DNA of 64,000 nt from NCBI RefSeq assembly GCF_002150685.1, contig NZ_MSSW01000037.1, forward strand, positions 1-64,000. Direction: 5' to 3'. Position 1 is the first letter of the stretch, and each line of letters starts with the position of its first letter. The notes below the pieces were generated by a model. It saw only the letters and a program-made list of their open reading frames with translations. It was not told the origin of the DNA and made no database searches. Of the stretch, positions 18,932-27,627 are shown piece by piece. A program made the translations under genes and the position numbers. This stretch comes from Algoriphagus antarcticus (lineage in GTDB: Bacteria; Bacteroidota; Bacteroidia; Cytophagales; Cyclobacteriaceae).

Positions 18932-21145
18932 ATGAAATCAAAAATTCTATTTGTAGGATGCTTCATTGCGCCAGCTTTTCTATTTGCTCAAAATAGCATA
19001 AAAGGCCAGGTACAATCAGTATCAAATGAGCCTCTAATCGGCGCTAGCATCAAACTTCTGGATAAACAACAAGGTGCTATAACTAATCTGGACGGTCACT
19101 TCCAGCTAGAAAATGTACTGGAAACTGACCGGTTGGTGGTGACCTACCTTGGTTATGAGCCAGATACGTTAGATCCAGTTTTTGATCAACCAATGCAAAT
19201 AACATTACAGGAAAGCGGTGAAGCGCTGGAGCAGGTTACCGTCCAAGCCAGATCGGAGTCAGTGGTGGATGAAGCTCCTTTTCTCAATATTCTCATTACG
19301 GAAAGTGAACTTCAAAAAGCTGCCTGCTGCAATCTCTCCGAGAGTTTTGAGACAAATGCATCCGTAGATGTCTCGTATGCTGATGCAGTCACAGGCACCA
19401 AAATGATACAAATGATGGGTCTGGATGGCCGATATGTCCTGATCAGCAGGGAAGGAATCCCGAATATCCGAGGCTTAAATTCCAGACTTGGTCTCACTTA
19501 CGTACCTGGAACCTGGATTCAATCTATCGATGTGGGAAAAGGGGCCGGAACTGTAATCAATGGCTACGAATCCATGACAGGTCAGATCAATGTCGATCTT
19601 TTCAAACCGGAAAGCATGGATACCTGGTATCTTAATGGCTACCTCAATTCCTTTGGCAGACTGGAAATCAATGCAAATCATCAAATTCCCATCAGTGAAA
19701 AATGGAGCTCGGGTGTACTATTTCACGCAAGTCAAATGAGCTCTGAAATCGACGGAAATGACGATGGATTCATGGATTTACCCAAAGGCAGACAGCTGAA
19801 TTTTCTCAATCGATACAAGTATGAAGGTGACCGATTGAGTGCGCAAATCGGCGTCAATCTATTTATGTCTGATAATGCCGGAGGTCAAAAAGGCTTTGAC
19901 TTCAATAGCGACCTATCCACCAGCAGTATGTACGGCTATGAAATGGACACCCGAAAAGCTGAAGTTTTTGGCAAGCTGGGAATGATCTATCCAGATAAGC
20001 CTACGCAAAGCTGGGGATTTCAGTACTCTCTTTCGTATCAGGACTTCAATGGAGGAGCAGGAAGAAGAATTTACCGAGGCATAGAGAAGACAGCTTACGG
20101 TAATTTCATTTATCAAAATATCCTAGGCTCAAGCTTTCACCAGTACAAAACGGGAGCAAGTTTTCTTTACGATGAGTTTGCAGAAACCTTTGATTCCAAC
20201 ACACCATCAGGACTCGATACGGCAATGTATAGAACAGAAAAAGTGCCTGGCCTTTTCTTCGAATATAACTTCATTCCAAATGAGCGAATCACTGTAGTGG
20301 CTGGAGCAAGAACGGATTTTCACAATCTATTTGGCACCTATTTTACTCCTAGAGTTCATGCCAGATGGGAATTTGTCCCAAACTGGACGTTGCGAGGATC
20401 TTTGGGAAAGGGATACCGAACGCCAAATGCTTTGATGGAAAACAGCGCAGTTTGGGTATCAGCCAGAGAGCTAGTTTTCAATGCTGAACTCAAGCCCGAG
20501 GAATCTTGGAATTCAGGCGTTAGTGTAGCGGGAAACTTGACTGTAGATGATCGTCCCTTGAGTATAGTCGCGGATTATTTCTACACAGGCTTTCAGAATC
20601 AACTTGTATATGATCAGGATGTAAGCTCAGAATTGCTGGTCATCAACAATCTTCATAAAGGATCTTATGCGAATAGCTTCCAGATAGAAGCAAGCTATCC
20701 TATTACGGAAAGACTAAATGCCAAAGCTGCATACAAGCGCTATGAGATGAAGATGACCACCAATGGGATTCTTCAGCAGATCCCACTTCAAAGTCAGGAT
20801 CGTTTCTTCATGAACCTTTCCTATGCTACATTATACGACAAGTGGAAAGCGGACATGACGCTGAACTGGAATGGCCCAATGCGTATTCCTAATACCAGCG
20901 AAAGTCCGGTGGAATTTCGTCAGCCTAGTGAATCCCCGGATTTCTTTATGCTAAATGCTCAGGTAAGTCGTGGGTTTCGCTGGGGCAGCATCTACTTAGG
21001 CGGAGAAAACATCTTAAACTTCAAACAATCAAATCCAATCATAGATCCTGAAAACCCTTTTGGCTCGAACTTCGATGCTTCCATGACCTGGGGCCCAATA
21101 GCCGGAAGAGTGATCTATACAGGGATCAGATATAAAATCAACTAA
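18932..21145 (+). CDS. TonB-dependent outer-membrane receptor, probably for a metal
   Basis: I start the gene at the ATG at 18932 (737 residues) because it begins the signal peptide MKSKILFVGCFIAPAFLFAQ. An upstream ATG at 18893 would add 13 unrelated residues. A carboxypeptidase-regulatory-like domain (NSIKGQVQ to about residue 100) precedes the plug, which contains AACCNLSESFETNASVDVS and DAVTGTKMIQMMGLDG. This version of the plug is common in receptors found with HYC_CC_PP and HMA proteins. The remainder is the 22-strand barrel, ending in an aromatic GRVIYTGIRYKIN. It imports a substrate through the outer membrane using TonB energy; copper or a copper chelate is the best guess. Confidence 0.9.
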   Translation: MKSKILFVGCFIAPAFLFAQNSIKGQVQSVSNEPLIGASIKLLDKQQGAITNLDGHFQLENVLETDRLVVTYLGYEPDTLDPVFDQPMQITLQESGEALEQVTVQARSESVVDEAPFLNILITESELQKAACCNLSESFETNASVDVSYADAVTGTKMIQMMGLDGRYVLISREGIPNIRGLNSRLGLTYVPGTWIQSIDVGKGAGTVINGYESMTGQINVDLFKPESMDTWYLNGYLNSFGRLEINANHQIPISEKWSSGVLFHASQMSSEIDGNDDGFMDLPKGRQLNFLNRYKYEGDRLSAQIGVNLFMSDNAGGQKGFDFNSDLSTSSMYGYEMDTRKAEVFGKLGMIYPDKPTQSWGFQYSLSYQDFNGGAGRRIYRGIEKTAYGNFIYQNILGSSFHQYKTGASFLYDEFAETFDSNTPSGLDTAMYRTEKVPGLFFEYNFIPNERITVVAGARTDFHNLFGTYFTPRVHARWEFVPNWTLRGSLGKGYRTPNALMENSAVWVSARELVFNAELKPEESWNSGVSVAGNLTVDDRPLSIVADYFYTGFQNQLVYDQDVSSELLVINNLHKGSYANSFQIEASYPITERLNAKAAYKRYEMKMTTNGILQQIPLQSQDRFFMNLSYATLYDKWKADMTLNWNGPMRIPNTSESPVEFRQPSESPDFFMLNAQVSRGFRWGSIYLGGENILNFKQSNPIIDPENPFGSNFDASMTWGPIAGRVIYTGIRYKIN

Positions 21146-21266
21146 ATACTCACTATGAAATCGAGCATATGGCAAGCAACACACAGAGGGATAATTATCA
21201 GCCATGCGAGATTCCACCTGCCTGCCGGAATGCAGGTGTGGCCTTTAAACAACAAAATATAAACAT
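21146..21266. repeat. Repeated intergenic element, copy A
   Basis: The whole spacer from the TonB receptor stop (TAA 21143-21145) to the HMA start (ATG 21267) is closely matched by the spacer at 25769-25885. Shared blocks include CTCACTATGAAATCGAGCAT near the start, CATGCGAGATTCCACCTGCC in the middle and TATAAACA before the next ATG. Its ends form an imperfect inverted repeat (GAAATCGAGCATR / CATGCGAGATTCC), and a nested palindrome lies inside (CACCTGC / GCAGGTG). A 35-codon frame at 21155-21262 (MKSSIWQATH...HARFHLPAG) fills most of it. Confidence 0.85.
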
Positions 21267-21623
21267 ATGAAAAAGCTAATCTTAACTTTCTTTATTGCAG
21301 CTTTTGCCTTTGCTGCACAAGCACAAGTAAAAACAATCGGGATCAAAACATCCGCAATCTGCGAGATGTGTAAGGCTACCTTGGAAAAGGATCTCACTTT
21401 CGAGAAAGGTGTGAAATCCGTGAATCTAGATTTGGAAACCAAGGTGCTAAACATCGCCTACTTGGATTCTAAAACCGATCCAGACAAACTCAGAAAGCGA
21501 GTTACCATGGTCGGCTACAATGCAGATTCACTCAAACGTGATCCAAAGGCTTACGCAAAACTGGACGAATGCTGCAAAGACGGCGCTCACGATGATGAGG
21601 TTCCGAAGAAAAAGGATAATTAA
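21267..21623 (+). CDS. Secreted heavy-metal-associated (HMA) domain protein
   Basis: The 118-residue protein has a signal peptide (MKKLILTFFIAAFAFAAQAQ) and one HMA fold with the metal site CEMCK at about residues 32-36, in the place of the usual CxxC. The C-terminal tail ends with a CC pair (DECCKDG) and a charged DDEVPKKKDN end. It probably binds copper in the periplasm. It is third in the module with the HYC_CC_PP protein and the TonB receptor and is followed by a terminator. Confidence 0.88.
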   Translation: MKKLILTFFIAAFAFAAQAQVKTIGIKTSAICEMCKATLEKDLTFEKGVKSVNLDLETKVLNIAYLDSKTDPDKLRKRVTMVGYNADSLKRDPKAYAKLDECCKDGAHDDEVPKKKDN

Positions 21624-21629
21624 CTACGC

Positions 21630-21660
21630 AAAAGCTTCTCAGAAATGGGAAGCTTTTTTC
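21630..21660 (+). terminator. Terminator of the metal module
   Basis: AAAAGCTTC pairs with GAAGCTTTT around a ten-base loop and ends in a T tract, 7 bases after the HMA stop codon. Confidence 0.85.
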
Positions 21661-22500
21661 TATTATTCTAACCGCCAGGAGCGCTGAGGTTTTCGCAGAA
21701 AACACTAGAGTTAGGGACTGCTTAGAAATAAAGAGATGCCTTAGCCTCAGCAGGATATGTTTCGTTCCTACGGAACTCTCGCTATTATCGTTTGCTTTTT
21801 TCAACGAACTGAGTTCCGCTTTCACCAAACCATTTATTCATACGGAACTTTAAACAGAGCAATCGCCTCGCTAGGGCTATAACGGATATTGTCCGCTTTA
21901 CCAAATAAGCCGTTTCTCCGGTACTCTATACAGAGCCATAGGCTCGATAAATATTGTAAGGATGGGCTTCAGCCCGTCCACCACTGCAACAAAGCTGTAT
22001 CTAAGATCCGTAGGATCGACACATTTTTAAAATCATGTGCTTTTTTTCAACGGACTGAAGTCCGCTGTTTCAAAATTAGCCGTTCCTCCGCAACTATTAA
22101 GCAGTGTCTTTTCCTCACTAGGGCTATAACGGATATTGTCCGCTTTACCAAATAAGCCGTTTCTCCGGTACTCTATACAGAGCCACAGGCTCGATAAATA
22201 TTGTAAGGATGGGCTTCAGCCCGTCCACCACTGCAACAAAGCTGTATCTAAGATCCGTAGGATCGACACATTTTTAAAATCATGTGCTTTTTTTCGCCGG
22301 ACTGAAGTCCGCTGTTTCAAAATTAGCCGTTCCTCCGCAACTATTAAGCAGTGTCTTTTCCTCGCTAGGGCTATAACGGATATTGTCCGCTATCAAAAAA
22401 TCATCCATTTCTACGGAGCTTTAAACAAAGCCATAGGCTCGATAAATATTATAAGGATGGGCTTTAGCCCATTCACCAAAGCAAAAAAGCAGCATCCTTA
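21661..22500. repeat. Tandem 247-bp array of short hairpins
   Basis: The phrase [ga]CTAGGGCTATAACGGATATT recurs at 21870, 22117 and 22364, an exact 247-base period. Two full units (21870-22116 and 22117-22363) are nearly identical. A degenerate half unit precedes them and another follows to about 22500. Each unit holds five short perfect or near-perfect hairpins with small loops; in unit 1 these are CGGA/TCCG at 21883-21895, GAGCC/GGCTC at 21933-21945, GGAtGGGCT/AGCCCgTCC at 21960-21979, GATCC/GGATC at 22005-22017 and CGGACT/AGTCCG at 22051-22064. Open frames across the units repeat each other and have no protein character. It resembles clustered REP-like palindromes. Confidence 0.85.
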
Positions 22501-22503
22501 TCC

Positions 22504-23253
22504 TCACATCAAAACCAAATCAAACGGTCGGAAGGCATCTAAAAGCGGGTCGGAAGGATCAAGTTCTGTGACCAAGGTATGAACTGCCGTCATATCACAA
22601 GTCTTGTATTTTTGGATGGAGTGCAACTTATCCGAAACGGTCAAAATCACCGTCTTTTTTGCAGCTCTGATCATTGCTTGCTTTACTTGAATCACCTCCC
22701 AATCAAACTCTGTCAAGCCATACTGTGCATCCAAATAGCCTGTTCCGAGTATGCACATATCCACGCGTAGCTGTGAAAGCGCATTCACTACGGTCCCTCC
22801 CACTGCGAATTTGGCATCATGCAAAAGCTTCCCTCCCAAAAAAATCACCTCCACATTTTCATGATCCAGCAAGGCCATCGCTACATGAAGGCTTGGAGTA
22901 AACACGGTCAATTCCAACTTCTCCGGCATCAGCTTAGCCACTTCCATATTGGTCGTCCCTCCACTCATCAGGATCACTTGTCCATCCGATAGTAACGCAA
23001 TAGTCTTTTCGGCAATTAATATTTTCTTTGACTTCAGGTAGATATTCCCATCGTCCTTGGTGAAAGTCATAAAGCCAAAAGAAGTTGCGCCACCATGGAC
23101 CTTCTTCAGCTTCATTTCCTTGTCCAACTCCTTCACATCACGCCTTACAGTATCTATAGACACATTTAAAGAATCTGATAAATCATTGAGCAAAACTCGG
23201 TGATGCAGATGGACCTGATCCAAAATGTACTTATGTCTTTCTTCTTTCAGCAT
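22504..23253 (-). CDS. DeoR/GlpR-family transcriptional regulator
   Basis: I start at the ATG at 23253 (249 residues, MLKEERHKYIL), the usual beginning of this family; the longer frame to 23352 adds 33 residues with no match. The N-terminal helix-turn-helix is LLNDLSDSLNVSIDTVRRDV, followed by KVHGGA. The C-terminal effector domain resembles sugar-phosphate isomerases, with LMSGGTTN, FLGGKL and MCILGTGYLDAQYGLTEFD. Such proteins repress sugar genes and are released by a sugar phosphate. It is divergent from the peptidoglycan-recycling run 187 bases away and could control it. Its 3' end abuts the hairpin array. Confidence 0.88.
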   Translation of the reverse strand: MLKEERHKYILDQVHLHHRVLLNDLSDSLNVSIDTVRRDVKELDKEMKLKKVHGGATSFGFMTFTKDDGNIYLKSKKILIAEKTIALLSDGQVILMSGGTTNMEVAKLMPEKLELTVFTPSLHVAMALLDHENVEVIFLGGKLLHDAKFAVGGTVVNALSQLRVDMCILGTGYLDAQYGLTEFDWEVIQVKQAMIRAAKKTVILTVSDKLHSIQKYKTCDMTAVHTLVTELDPSDPLLDAFRPFDLVLM

Positions 23254-23439
23254 GGCATAAAATCTTTCAGTTTGGGAAACTAGCGAAAACAGCAAAAACT
23301 TGCAAAAATAATCTCGAATTGAAATTGCTGGCAAAAAATTGCGTCTCTTCATTCTCTATCCTGCAATATTCTGGGTAGTTTAGCTGTGAAAAGCAACTCT
23401 GCTATAAATGAATTTGAAGATCTAATCAGCTTGAAGACC

Positions 23440-24123
23440 ATGAAGTTCAATTCCTTAAATACTATTCTACTTCTACTTGCAATAGCAATTTTCTCACTAT
23501 TACAAAGTTCTTGCAGCCCTAAAGCCACTTTCAGAATCATCGATAAACCGATCACCTGGAACCAAGAGCGAGAGGAGCTTTCGCTTCAATACTTAAAAAC
23601 CCGTCATGGTCTGGAACAGAAAACCGCATCAATTGCCCCCAAAATGGTGGTCGTTCACTGGACTGCAATTGACAATATTGAAGTTACTTTTGATGTGTTT
23701 GATCCCGCTACAATAGCCGGAAGAGCTGATTTGACTGGGGCAAGCAATCTTAATGTTTCTAGTCAGTTTTTGATTGACCGAGACGGCACGATTTTTAGAC
23801 TGTTGCCGGACACTACTTTTGCCAGACATACTATCGGTTTGAATTATTTGGCGATTGGCGTCGAAAATATTGGTAGTGATGCTATGCCTCTGACCAAAAA
23901 ACAACTGAAAGCAAATGAGGAACTGATCAGATATCTGGAAAGAAAATATGCAATCGACTACGTGATTGGTCATCATGAATATCAAAATTTCCAGAACACC
24001 GAACTTTGGAAGGAAGCCGACCCAGACTATCGCACTGTCAAAACAGACCCAGGAGATGCTTTTATGGAGAAACTCCGAAAAAACTTATCCGATTTAAATT
24101 TGAAACCTGTACCAACGCTCTGA
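23440..24123 (+). CDS. N-acetylmuramoyl-L-alanine amidase (Amidase_2, lipoprotein)
   Basis: I start at the ATG at 23440 (227 residues) because it opens a lipoprotein signal ending QSSC; a GTG frame from 23386 adds 18 unlikely residues. The body is a zinc amidase of the AmiD/PGRP type. Candidate zinc ligands are the histidine in VVHWTA, the histidine in GHHEYQNF and the aspartate in KTDPGDAF. It cuts the bond between MurNAc and the peptide stem, releasing peptides for recycling. It is first in a run with a GH10-like lipoprotein (10 bases downstream), a GNAT, an AmpG-like permease and a NagZ-like enzyme. Confidence 0.9.
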   Translation: MKFNSLNTILLLLAIAIFSLLQSSCSPKATFRIIDKPITWNQEREELSLQYLKTRHGLEQKTASIAPKMVVVHWTAIDNIEVTFDVFDPATIAGRADLTGASNLNVSSQFLIDRDGTIFRLLPDTTFARHTIGLNYLAIGVENIGSDAMPLTKKQLKANEELIRYLERKYAIDYVIGHHEYQNFQNTELWKEADPDYRTVKTDPGDAFMEKLRKNLSDLNLKPVPTL

Positions 24124-24133
24124 TTACCCATTT

Positions 24134-25768
24134 ATGAAATTCCTTTCAAGGTATCTCTTTATTATTCTGGCCTTTGGCTTGCTATTTTCCGCCTGTAAAT
24201 CCCAAAAAAACGCTCCTTCTGTAGGCAAACCCTCTGGCACTATAAAAACTTCCCCCGGCACACCAAATCCAGGTGCTAATCTTCCAGTGAAACCTTTACC
24301 GATGGCACCAGTCGCACTGCGTCCATTGACATTTCAAATGCCAGAAATGCCCCGCGAGTTTCGTGGCGTTTGGATTGCAACAGTAGCGAATATTGATTGG
24401 CCTATTTCTCCTGATGATTCTTATTTGAAGCAGAAGCAGGATTTTATTAACCTTCTTGATTACTATAAAAACCTGAATTTTAACGCAGTAATCGTCCAGA
24501 TCAGAACGGCTGGGGATGCTTTTTACCCAAGCAATTTGGCTCCGTGGTCAAAATACCTCACGGGAAAACAAGGTCAAGCTCCCAAAACTGACGAAAACCC
24601 ACTCACATGGATGATCATGGAATCCCATGCAAGAGGATTAGAATTCCACGCTTGGCTAAATCCTTATCGGGCTACAATGAACCTGACTACAGACGGACTA
24701 AGTCCCGATCACGCCTATAATCTTCATAGAAATTGGATGCTGAAGTATGGCACTCAGTACTATTTCAATCCTGGATTACCTGAAGTAAAAGCACATTTAT
24801 TGGCTGTGATTAAAGAAATCGTAGATAATTACGACATCGATGCGATCCATTTTGATGACTATTTCTATCCCTACAAAATTGCCAAACAGGATTTCCCTGA
24901 TAAATCTACCTACGACAAATACAAGAAGCCAGGACAAACCCAAGACGATTGGAGAAGGGATAATGTAAACCAATTGATTCTTGCGCTTAACCAGACCATT
25001 AAACAAAGTAAGCCTTGGGTACAGTTTGGTATCTCACCATTTGGCGTGTGGAGAAATCAAAACATGGATCCAAAAGGATCTCCTACCCGAGCCGGACAAA
25101 CGAATTACGACGATCTCTACGCAGATGTGCTTCTTTGGATGAAAAATGGCTGGGTGGATTACATGATTCCGCAGCTCTACTGGAGCATGGATCATAAGCT
25201 TGCTTCGCATCGAATCCTGAATGACTGGTGGGCAAAAAATCACTTCAACACGAACATTTATATAGGAAATGGCCCGTATAAAATCCGTGAGGACTCTGAC
25301 GCAGCCTGGGACAATCCCCGAGAGATCAACACGCAAATTTCCTATACGCGTACCCTTCCGACTATTCAGGGAAATGCCTTTTTCTCAGCAAAATCCATGA
25401 AAATCAAAAATCAGGATGTGGCTCAATTGCTGAAGAATGAATTGTATAATGAGCCTACTTTACCTCCATCTTTCCAGCCCAAAAGCCCTTCGATCATAGA
25501 TACGCCAGTGGTCTTCAGTGTGGAAGCAAATTCCGAATTGACTTCTATCCGTATGGCAAATCCGCTTGACCCGGCAATCCGCTATGCGTTAATCCAAGGT
25601 GCAAATGAATTGAATCAACTGGCTGATGCCGAAATTCATCCGATTTGGGTTGGTGGATTGCGAGTCAGGACTTTGGAAGTAAAAAGTCTGAACACAGAAT
25701 ACCTGGCAATTCGATGGATTGACCATTACGGAAGAATCGTTCAAACTCAAGTGTACCAAATTCCTTAA
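24134..25768 (+). CDS. GH10-like (DUF187/GHL10) lipoprotein glycoside hydrolase
   Basis: The 544-residue protein has a lipoprotein signal with cysteine at residue 21 (LFSAC), a proline-rich linker (about 22-70) and then a TIM barrel of the glycosyl-hydrolase-like 10 family beginning EFRGVWIATVANIDWP. Other family signatures are NAVIVQIRTAGDAFY, LEFHAWLNPYRA, IDAIHFDDYFYPY and VDYMIPQLYWS. The C-terminal ~100 residues form a beta domain. These proteins are thought to act on peptidoglycan glycan strands, and the neighbours support that. The precise bond cleaved is not known. Confidence 0.9.
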   Translation: MKFLSRYLFIILAFGLLFSACKSQKNAPSVGKPSGTIKTSPGTPNPGANLPVKPLPMAPVALRPLTFQMPEMPREFRGVWIATVANIDWPISPDDSYLKQKQDFINLLDYYKNLNFNAVIVQIRTAGDAFYPSNLAPWSKYLTGKQGQAPKTDENPLTWMIMESHARGLEFHAWLNPYRATMNLTTDGLSPDHAYNLHRNWMLKYGTQYYFNPGLPEVKAHLLAVIKEIVDNYDIDAIHFDDYFYPYKIAKQDFPDKSTYDKYKKPGQTQDDWRRDNVNQLILALNQTIKQSKPWVQFGISPFGVWRNQNMDPKGSPTRAGQTNYDDLYADVLLWMKNGWVDYMIPQLYWSMDHKLASHRILNDWWAKNHFNTNIYIGNGPYKIREDSDAAWDNPREINTQISYTRTLPTIQGNAFFSAKSMKIKNQDVAQLLKNELYNEPTLPPSFQPKSPSIIDTPVVFSVEANSELTSIRMANPLDPAIRYALIQGANELNQLADAEIHPIWVGGLRVRTLEVKSLNTEYLAIRWIDHYGRIVQTQVYQIP

Positions 25769-25885
25769 ATTCTCACTATGAAATCGAGCATGACACAAGC
25801 GTCACACACAGAGAAGAACATCAACCATGCGAGATTCCACCTGCCCGCAGGCAGGTGTGACCTATAAAAATCAAATTATAAACAC
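25769..25885. repeat. Repeated intergenic element, copy B
   Basis: This spacer runs from the GH10-like stop (TAA 25766-25768) to the GNAT start (ATG 25886) and matches copy A at 21146-21266 almost throughout. It keeps the CTCACTATGAAATCGAGCAT block, the CATGCGAGATTCCACCTGCC block, a palindrome (CACCTGCC / GGCAGGTG, tighter than in copy A) and TATAAACAC before the start codon. The internal frame here is 29 codons (25778-25867) and shares MKSS, QA, H and HARFHLPAG with copy A. Confidence 0.85.
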
Positions 25886-26365
25886 ATGAAAGACATGCTT
25901 GTCCGATTGATCGGTTTGCCGGAAGTTTCTCTTGAAGAAGCAAGACTTTTGAAAAAGGAGAATGTTGTCTTTCGAAGAGCTATTGCTCCCGAGAAGCACC
26001 TGCTGAGTAGCTGGGTGCTGGAGCATTTCGGTGAGTATTGGCAGTCAGAAGTGGAAGTCGCTTTCAGCAGACAGCCCGTGGCTTGTTGGCTGGCGCAAAG
26101 AGGAAATAAAATCTTAGGATTTGCCTGCTATGAAAGTACAGCAAGAAACTTCTTTGGCCCAACAGGGACAATAGAGAAGGAAAGAGGAAAAGGCATAGGA
26201 AAAATACTGCTGCTTAAATCACTGGAATCAATGCGTGAAATGGGCTATGCCTACGCAATTATCGGCGGAGTTGGCCCGGCGGAATTCTATGAAAAGGCAG
26301 TCAACGCAAAACTAATAGATGGATCAGAGCTGAGTATCTACGAAAATCTGATCCGAAAATCATGA
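25886..26365 (+). CDS. GNAT-family N-acetyltransferase
   Basis: The 159-residue protein is a GCN5-related acetyltransferase with the acetyl-CoA loop RGKGIG near residue 106 and the final strand and helix AYAIIGGVGPAEFYEKAV. It transfers an acetyl group from acetyl-CoA to an amine, probably in the cytoplasm. Its stop overlaps the start of the AmpG-like permease by four bases (26362-26365). This coupling suggests that it acts on imported amino sugars or peptides, which is inference. Copy B of the repeated spacer lies directly upstream. Confidence 0.87.
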   Translation: MKDMLVRLIGLPEVSLEEARLLKKENVVFRRAIAPEKHLLSSWVLEHFGEYWQSEVEVAFSRQPVACWLAQRGNKILGFACYESTARNFFGPTGTIEKERGKGIGKILLLKSLESMREMGYAYAIIGGVGPAEFYEKAVNAKLIDGSELSIYENLIRKS

Positions 26366-27627
26366 GCAAATCCACCAAAAGAAGTCCATGGATCTGGATT
26401 CCTTCGCTGTACATGACCGAAGGAGTTCCATACATTGTCATCATCGTGGTCTCAGTGATTATGTACAAAAAGCTCGGTGTATCCAATTCGGACATTGGTC
26501 TTTACACCAGCTTACTTTACCTTCCCTGGGTGATCAAACCTATCTGGAGTCCGATAGTTGATCTATTTGGTACCAAGAGAAAATGGTTTCTGACCATGCA
26601 GTTTATTTTGTCTCTAGTCTTTCTCGGTGTTGGATTGACTACAGCGGGCAACAACTTTTTCTTTATGACCTTGGCTTTCTTCTGGATGGGAGCTTTTGCT
26701 TCTGCTACAAATGATATCGCTTCTGACGGCATGTATTTGATCGCTTTGAAGCCAGAGCAACAATCCTTTTTTGTGGGTTTGCGAGGTACGTTTTATCGAA
26801 TCGGGATGATCACAGGTCAGGGCTTGATCGTGATGGTCGCCGGACATCTGGAAACCAGCTTGGGAGACAACACTAAAGCCTGGTCCTACACTATGATAAT
26901 CGTGGGTGGTCTGATGCTTTTGCTTACTGCAATTAATTACTTTTCTACGCCAAAAGTAGAAGAAGAATCAACCGAAAGAATTACGCGTGAAGCGAGTTTC
27001 GGAAAGGTCTTCACTACATTTTTCACTAAGAAAAACATCGGAATCTCACTGGCATTTGTACTTATATATCGATTGGGAGAATCGCAGTTGGTGAAAATGG
27101 CCTCCCCTTTTTTACTGGAAGAAAGACAAACTGGCGGGCTGGGATTGACTACTTCTGAAGTTGGATTTCTCTACGGGACTATCGGTGTGATTGCCTTACT
27201 TGTCGGTGGGATTTTAGGTGGAATCGCTATCTCACGCCATGGATTAGGCAAGTGGATGATCCCAATGGCACTTTCCCTGAACCTTCCGAATTTGCTTTAC
27301 ATCGGTTTGGCGCACTTCCAGCCTGACAATATTATGTATGCCGGCATCGTGGTCGTCATCGAGCAATTTGGCTATGGATTCGGCTTCGCGGCATACATGA
27401 TCTTTCTGATTTATTTAGCCGAAGGTCTCTTCAAAACCTCCCATTATGCTTTGGCAACAGGTTTTATGGCCATGGGAATGATGCTTCCCGGAATGCTTTC
27501 AGGTTATATCCAAGAGTGGCTGGGCTATACAGGTTTCTTCATTTGGGTGGGGATAGCAATGATTCCTGCGCTGGCTATCGCCGCAAGTGTGAAGTACCCT
27601 AGGGAGTTTGGGAAGAAAATTGAATAG
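26362..27627 (+). CDS. AmpG-like MFS transporter
   Basis: The 421-residue protein has about 12 hydrophobic segments and the AmpG/acetyl-CoA-transporter-like opening SLYMTEGVPYIV, followed by LYTSLLYLPWVIKPIWSPIVD, the conserved loop between the first helices. AmpG carries anhydromuropeptides into the cytoplasm. The amidase, GH10-like and NagZ-like neighbours make this the likely substrate, although AmpG-like proteins in Bacteroidota may carry other muropeptide sugars. It is translationally coupled to the GNAT gene. Confidence 0.86.
   Translation: MSKSTKRSPWIWIPSLYMTEGVPYIVIIVVSVIMYKKLGVSNSDIGLYTSLLYLPWVIKPIWSPIVDLFGTKRKWFLTMQFILSLVFLGVGLTTAGNNFFFMTLAFFWMGAFASATNDIASDGMYLIALKPEQQSFFVGLRGTFYRIGMITGQGLIVMVAGHLETSLGDNTKAWSYTMIIVGGLMLLLTAINYFSTPKVEEESTERITREASFGKVFTTFFTKKNIGISLAFVLIYRLGESQLVKMASPFLLEERQTGGLGLTTSEVGFLYGTIGVIALLVGGILGGIAISRHGLGKWMIPMALSLNLPNLLYIGLAHFQPDNIMYAGIVVVIEQFGYGFGFAAYMIFLIYLAEGLFKTSHYALATGFMAMGMMLPGMLSGYIQEWLGYTGFFIWVGIAMIPALAIAASVKYPREFGKKIE

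Noticed and set aside
21155..21262. Calling the 35-codon frame in the repeated spacer a gene
   Set aside because: The same frame in copy B ends differently, there is no clear ribosome site, and the shared residues can be explained by conserved inverted repeats; kept as a finding only.
21889..22582. Two overlapping frames starting with the same protein sequence (MSALPNKPF...) that could be read as paralogous genes
   Set aside because: They are the two copies of the 247-bp hairpin array read in frame; the peptide has no protein character and the second runs into the DeoR gene on the other strand.
22504..23352. Longer DeoR start at 23352
   Set aside because: The 33 added residues match nothing in the family; MLKEERHKYIL at 23253 is the normal start.
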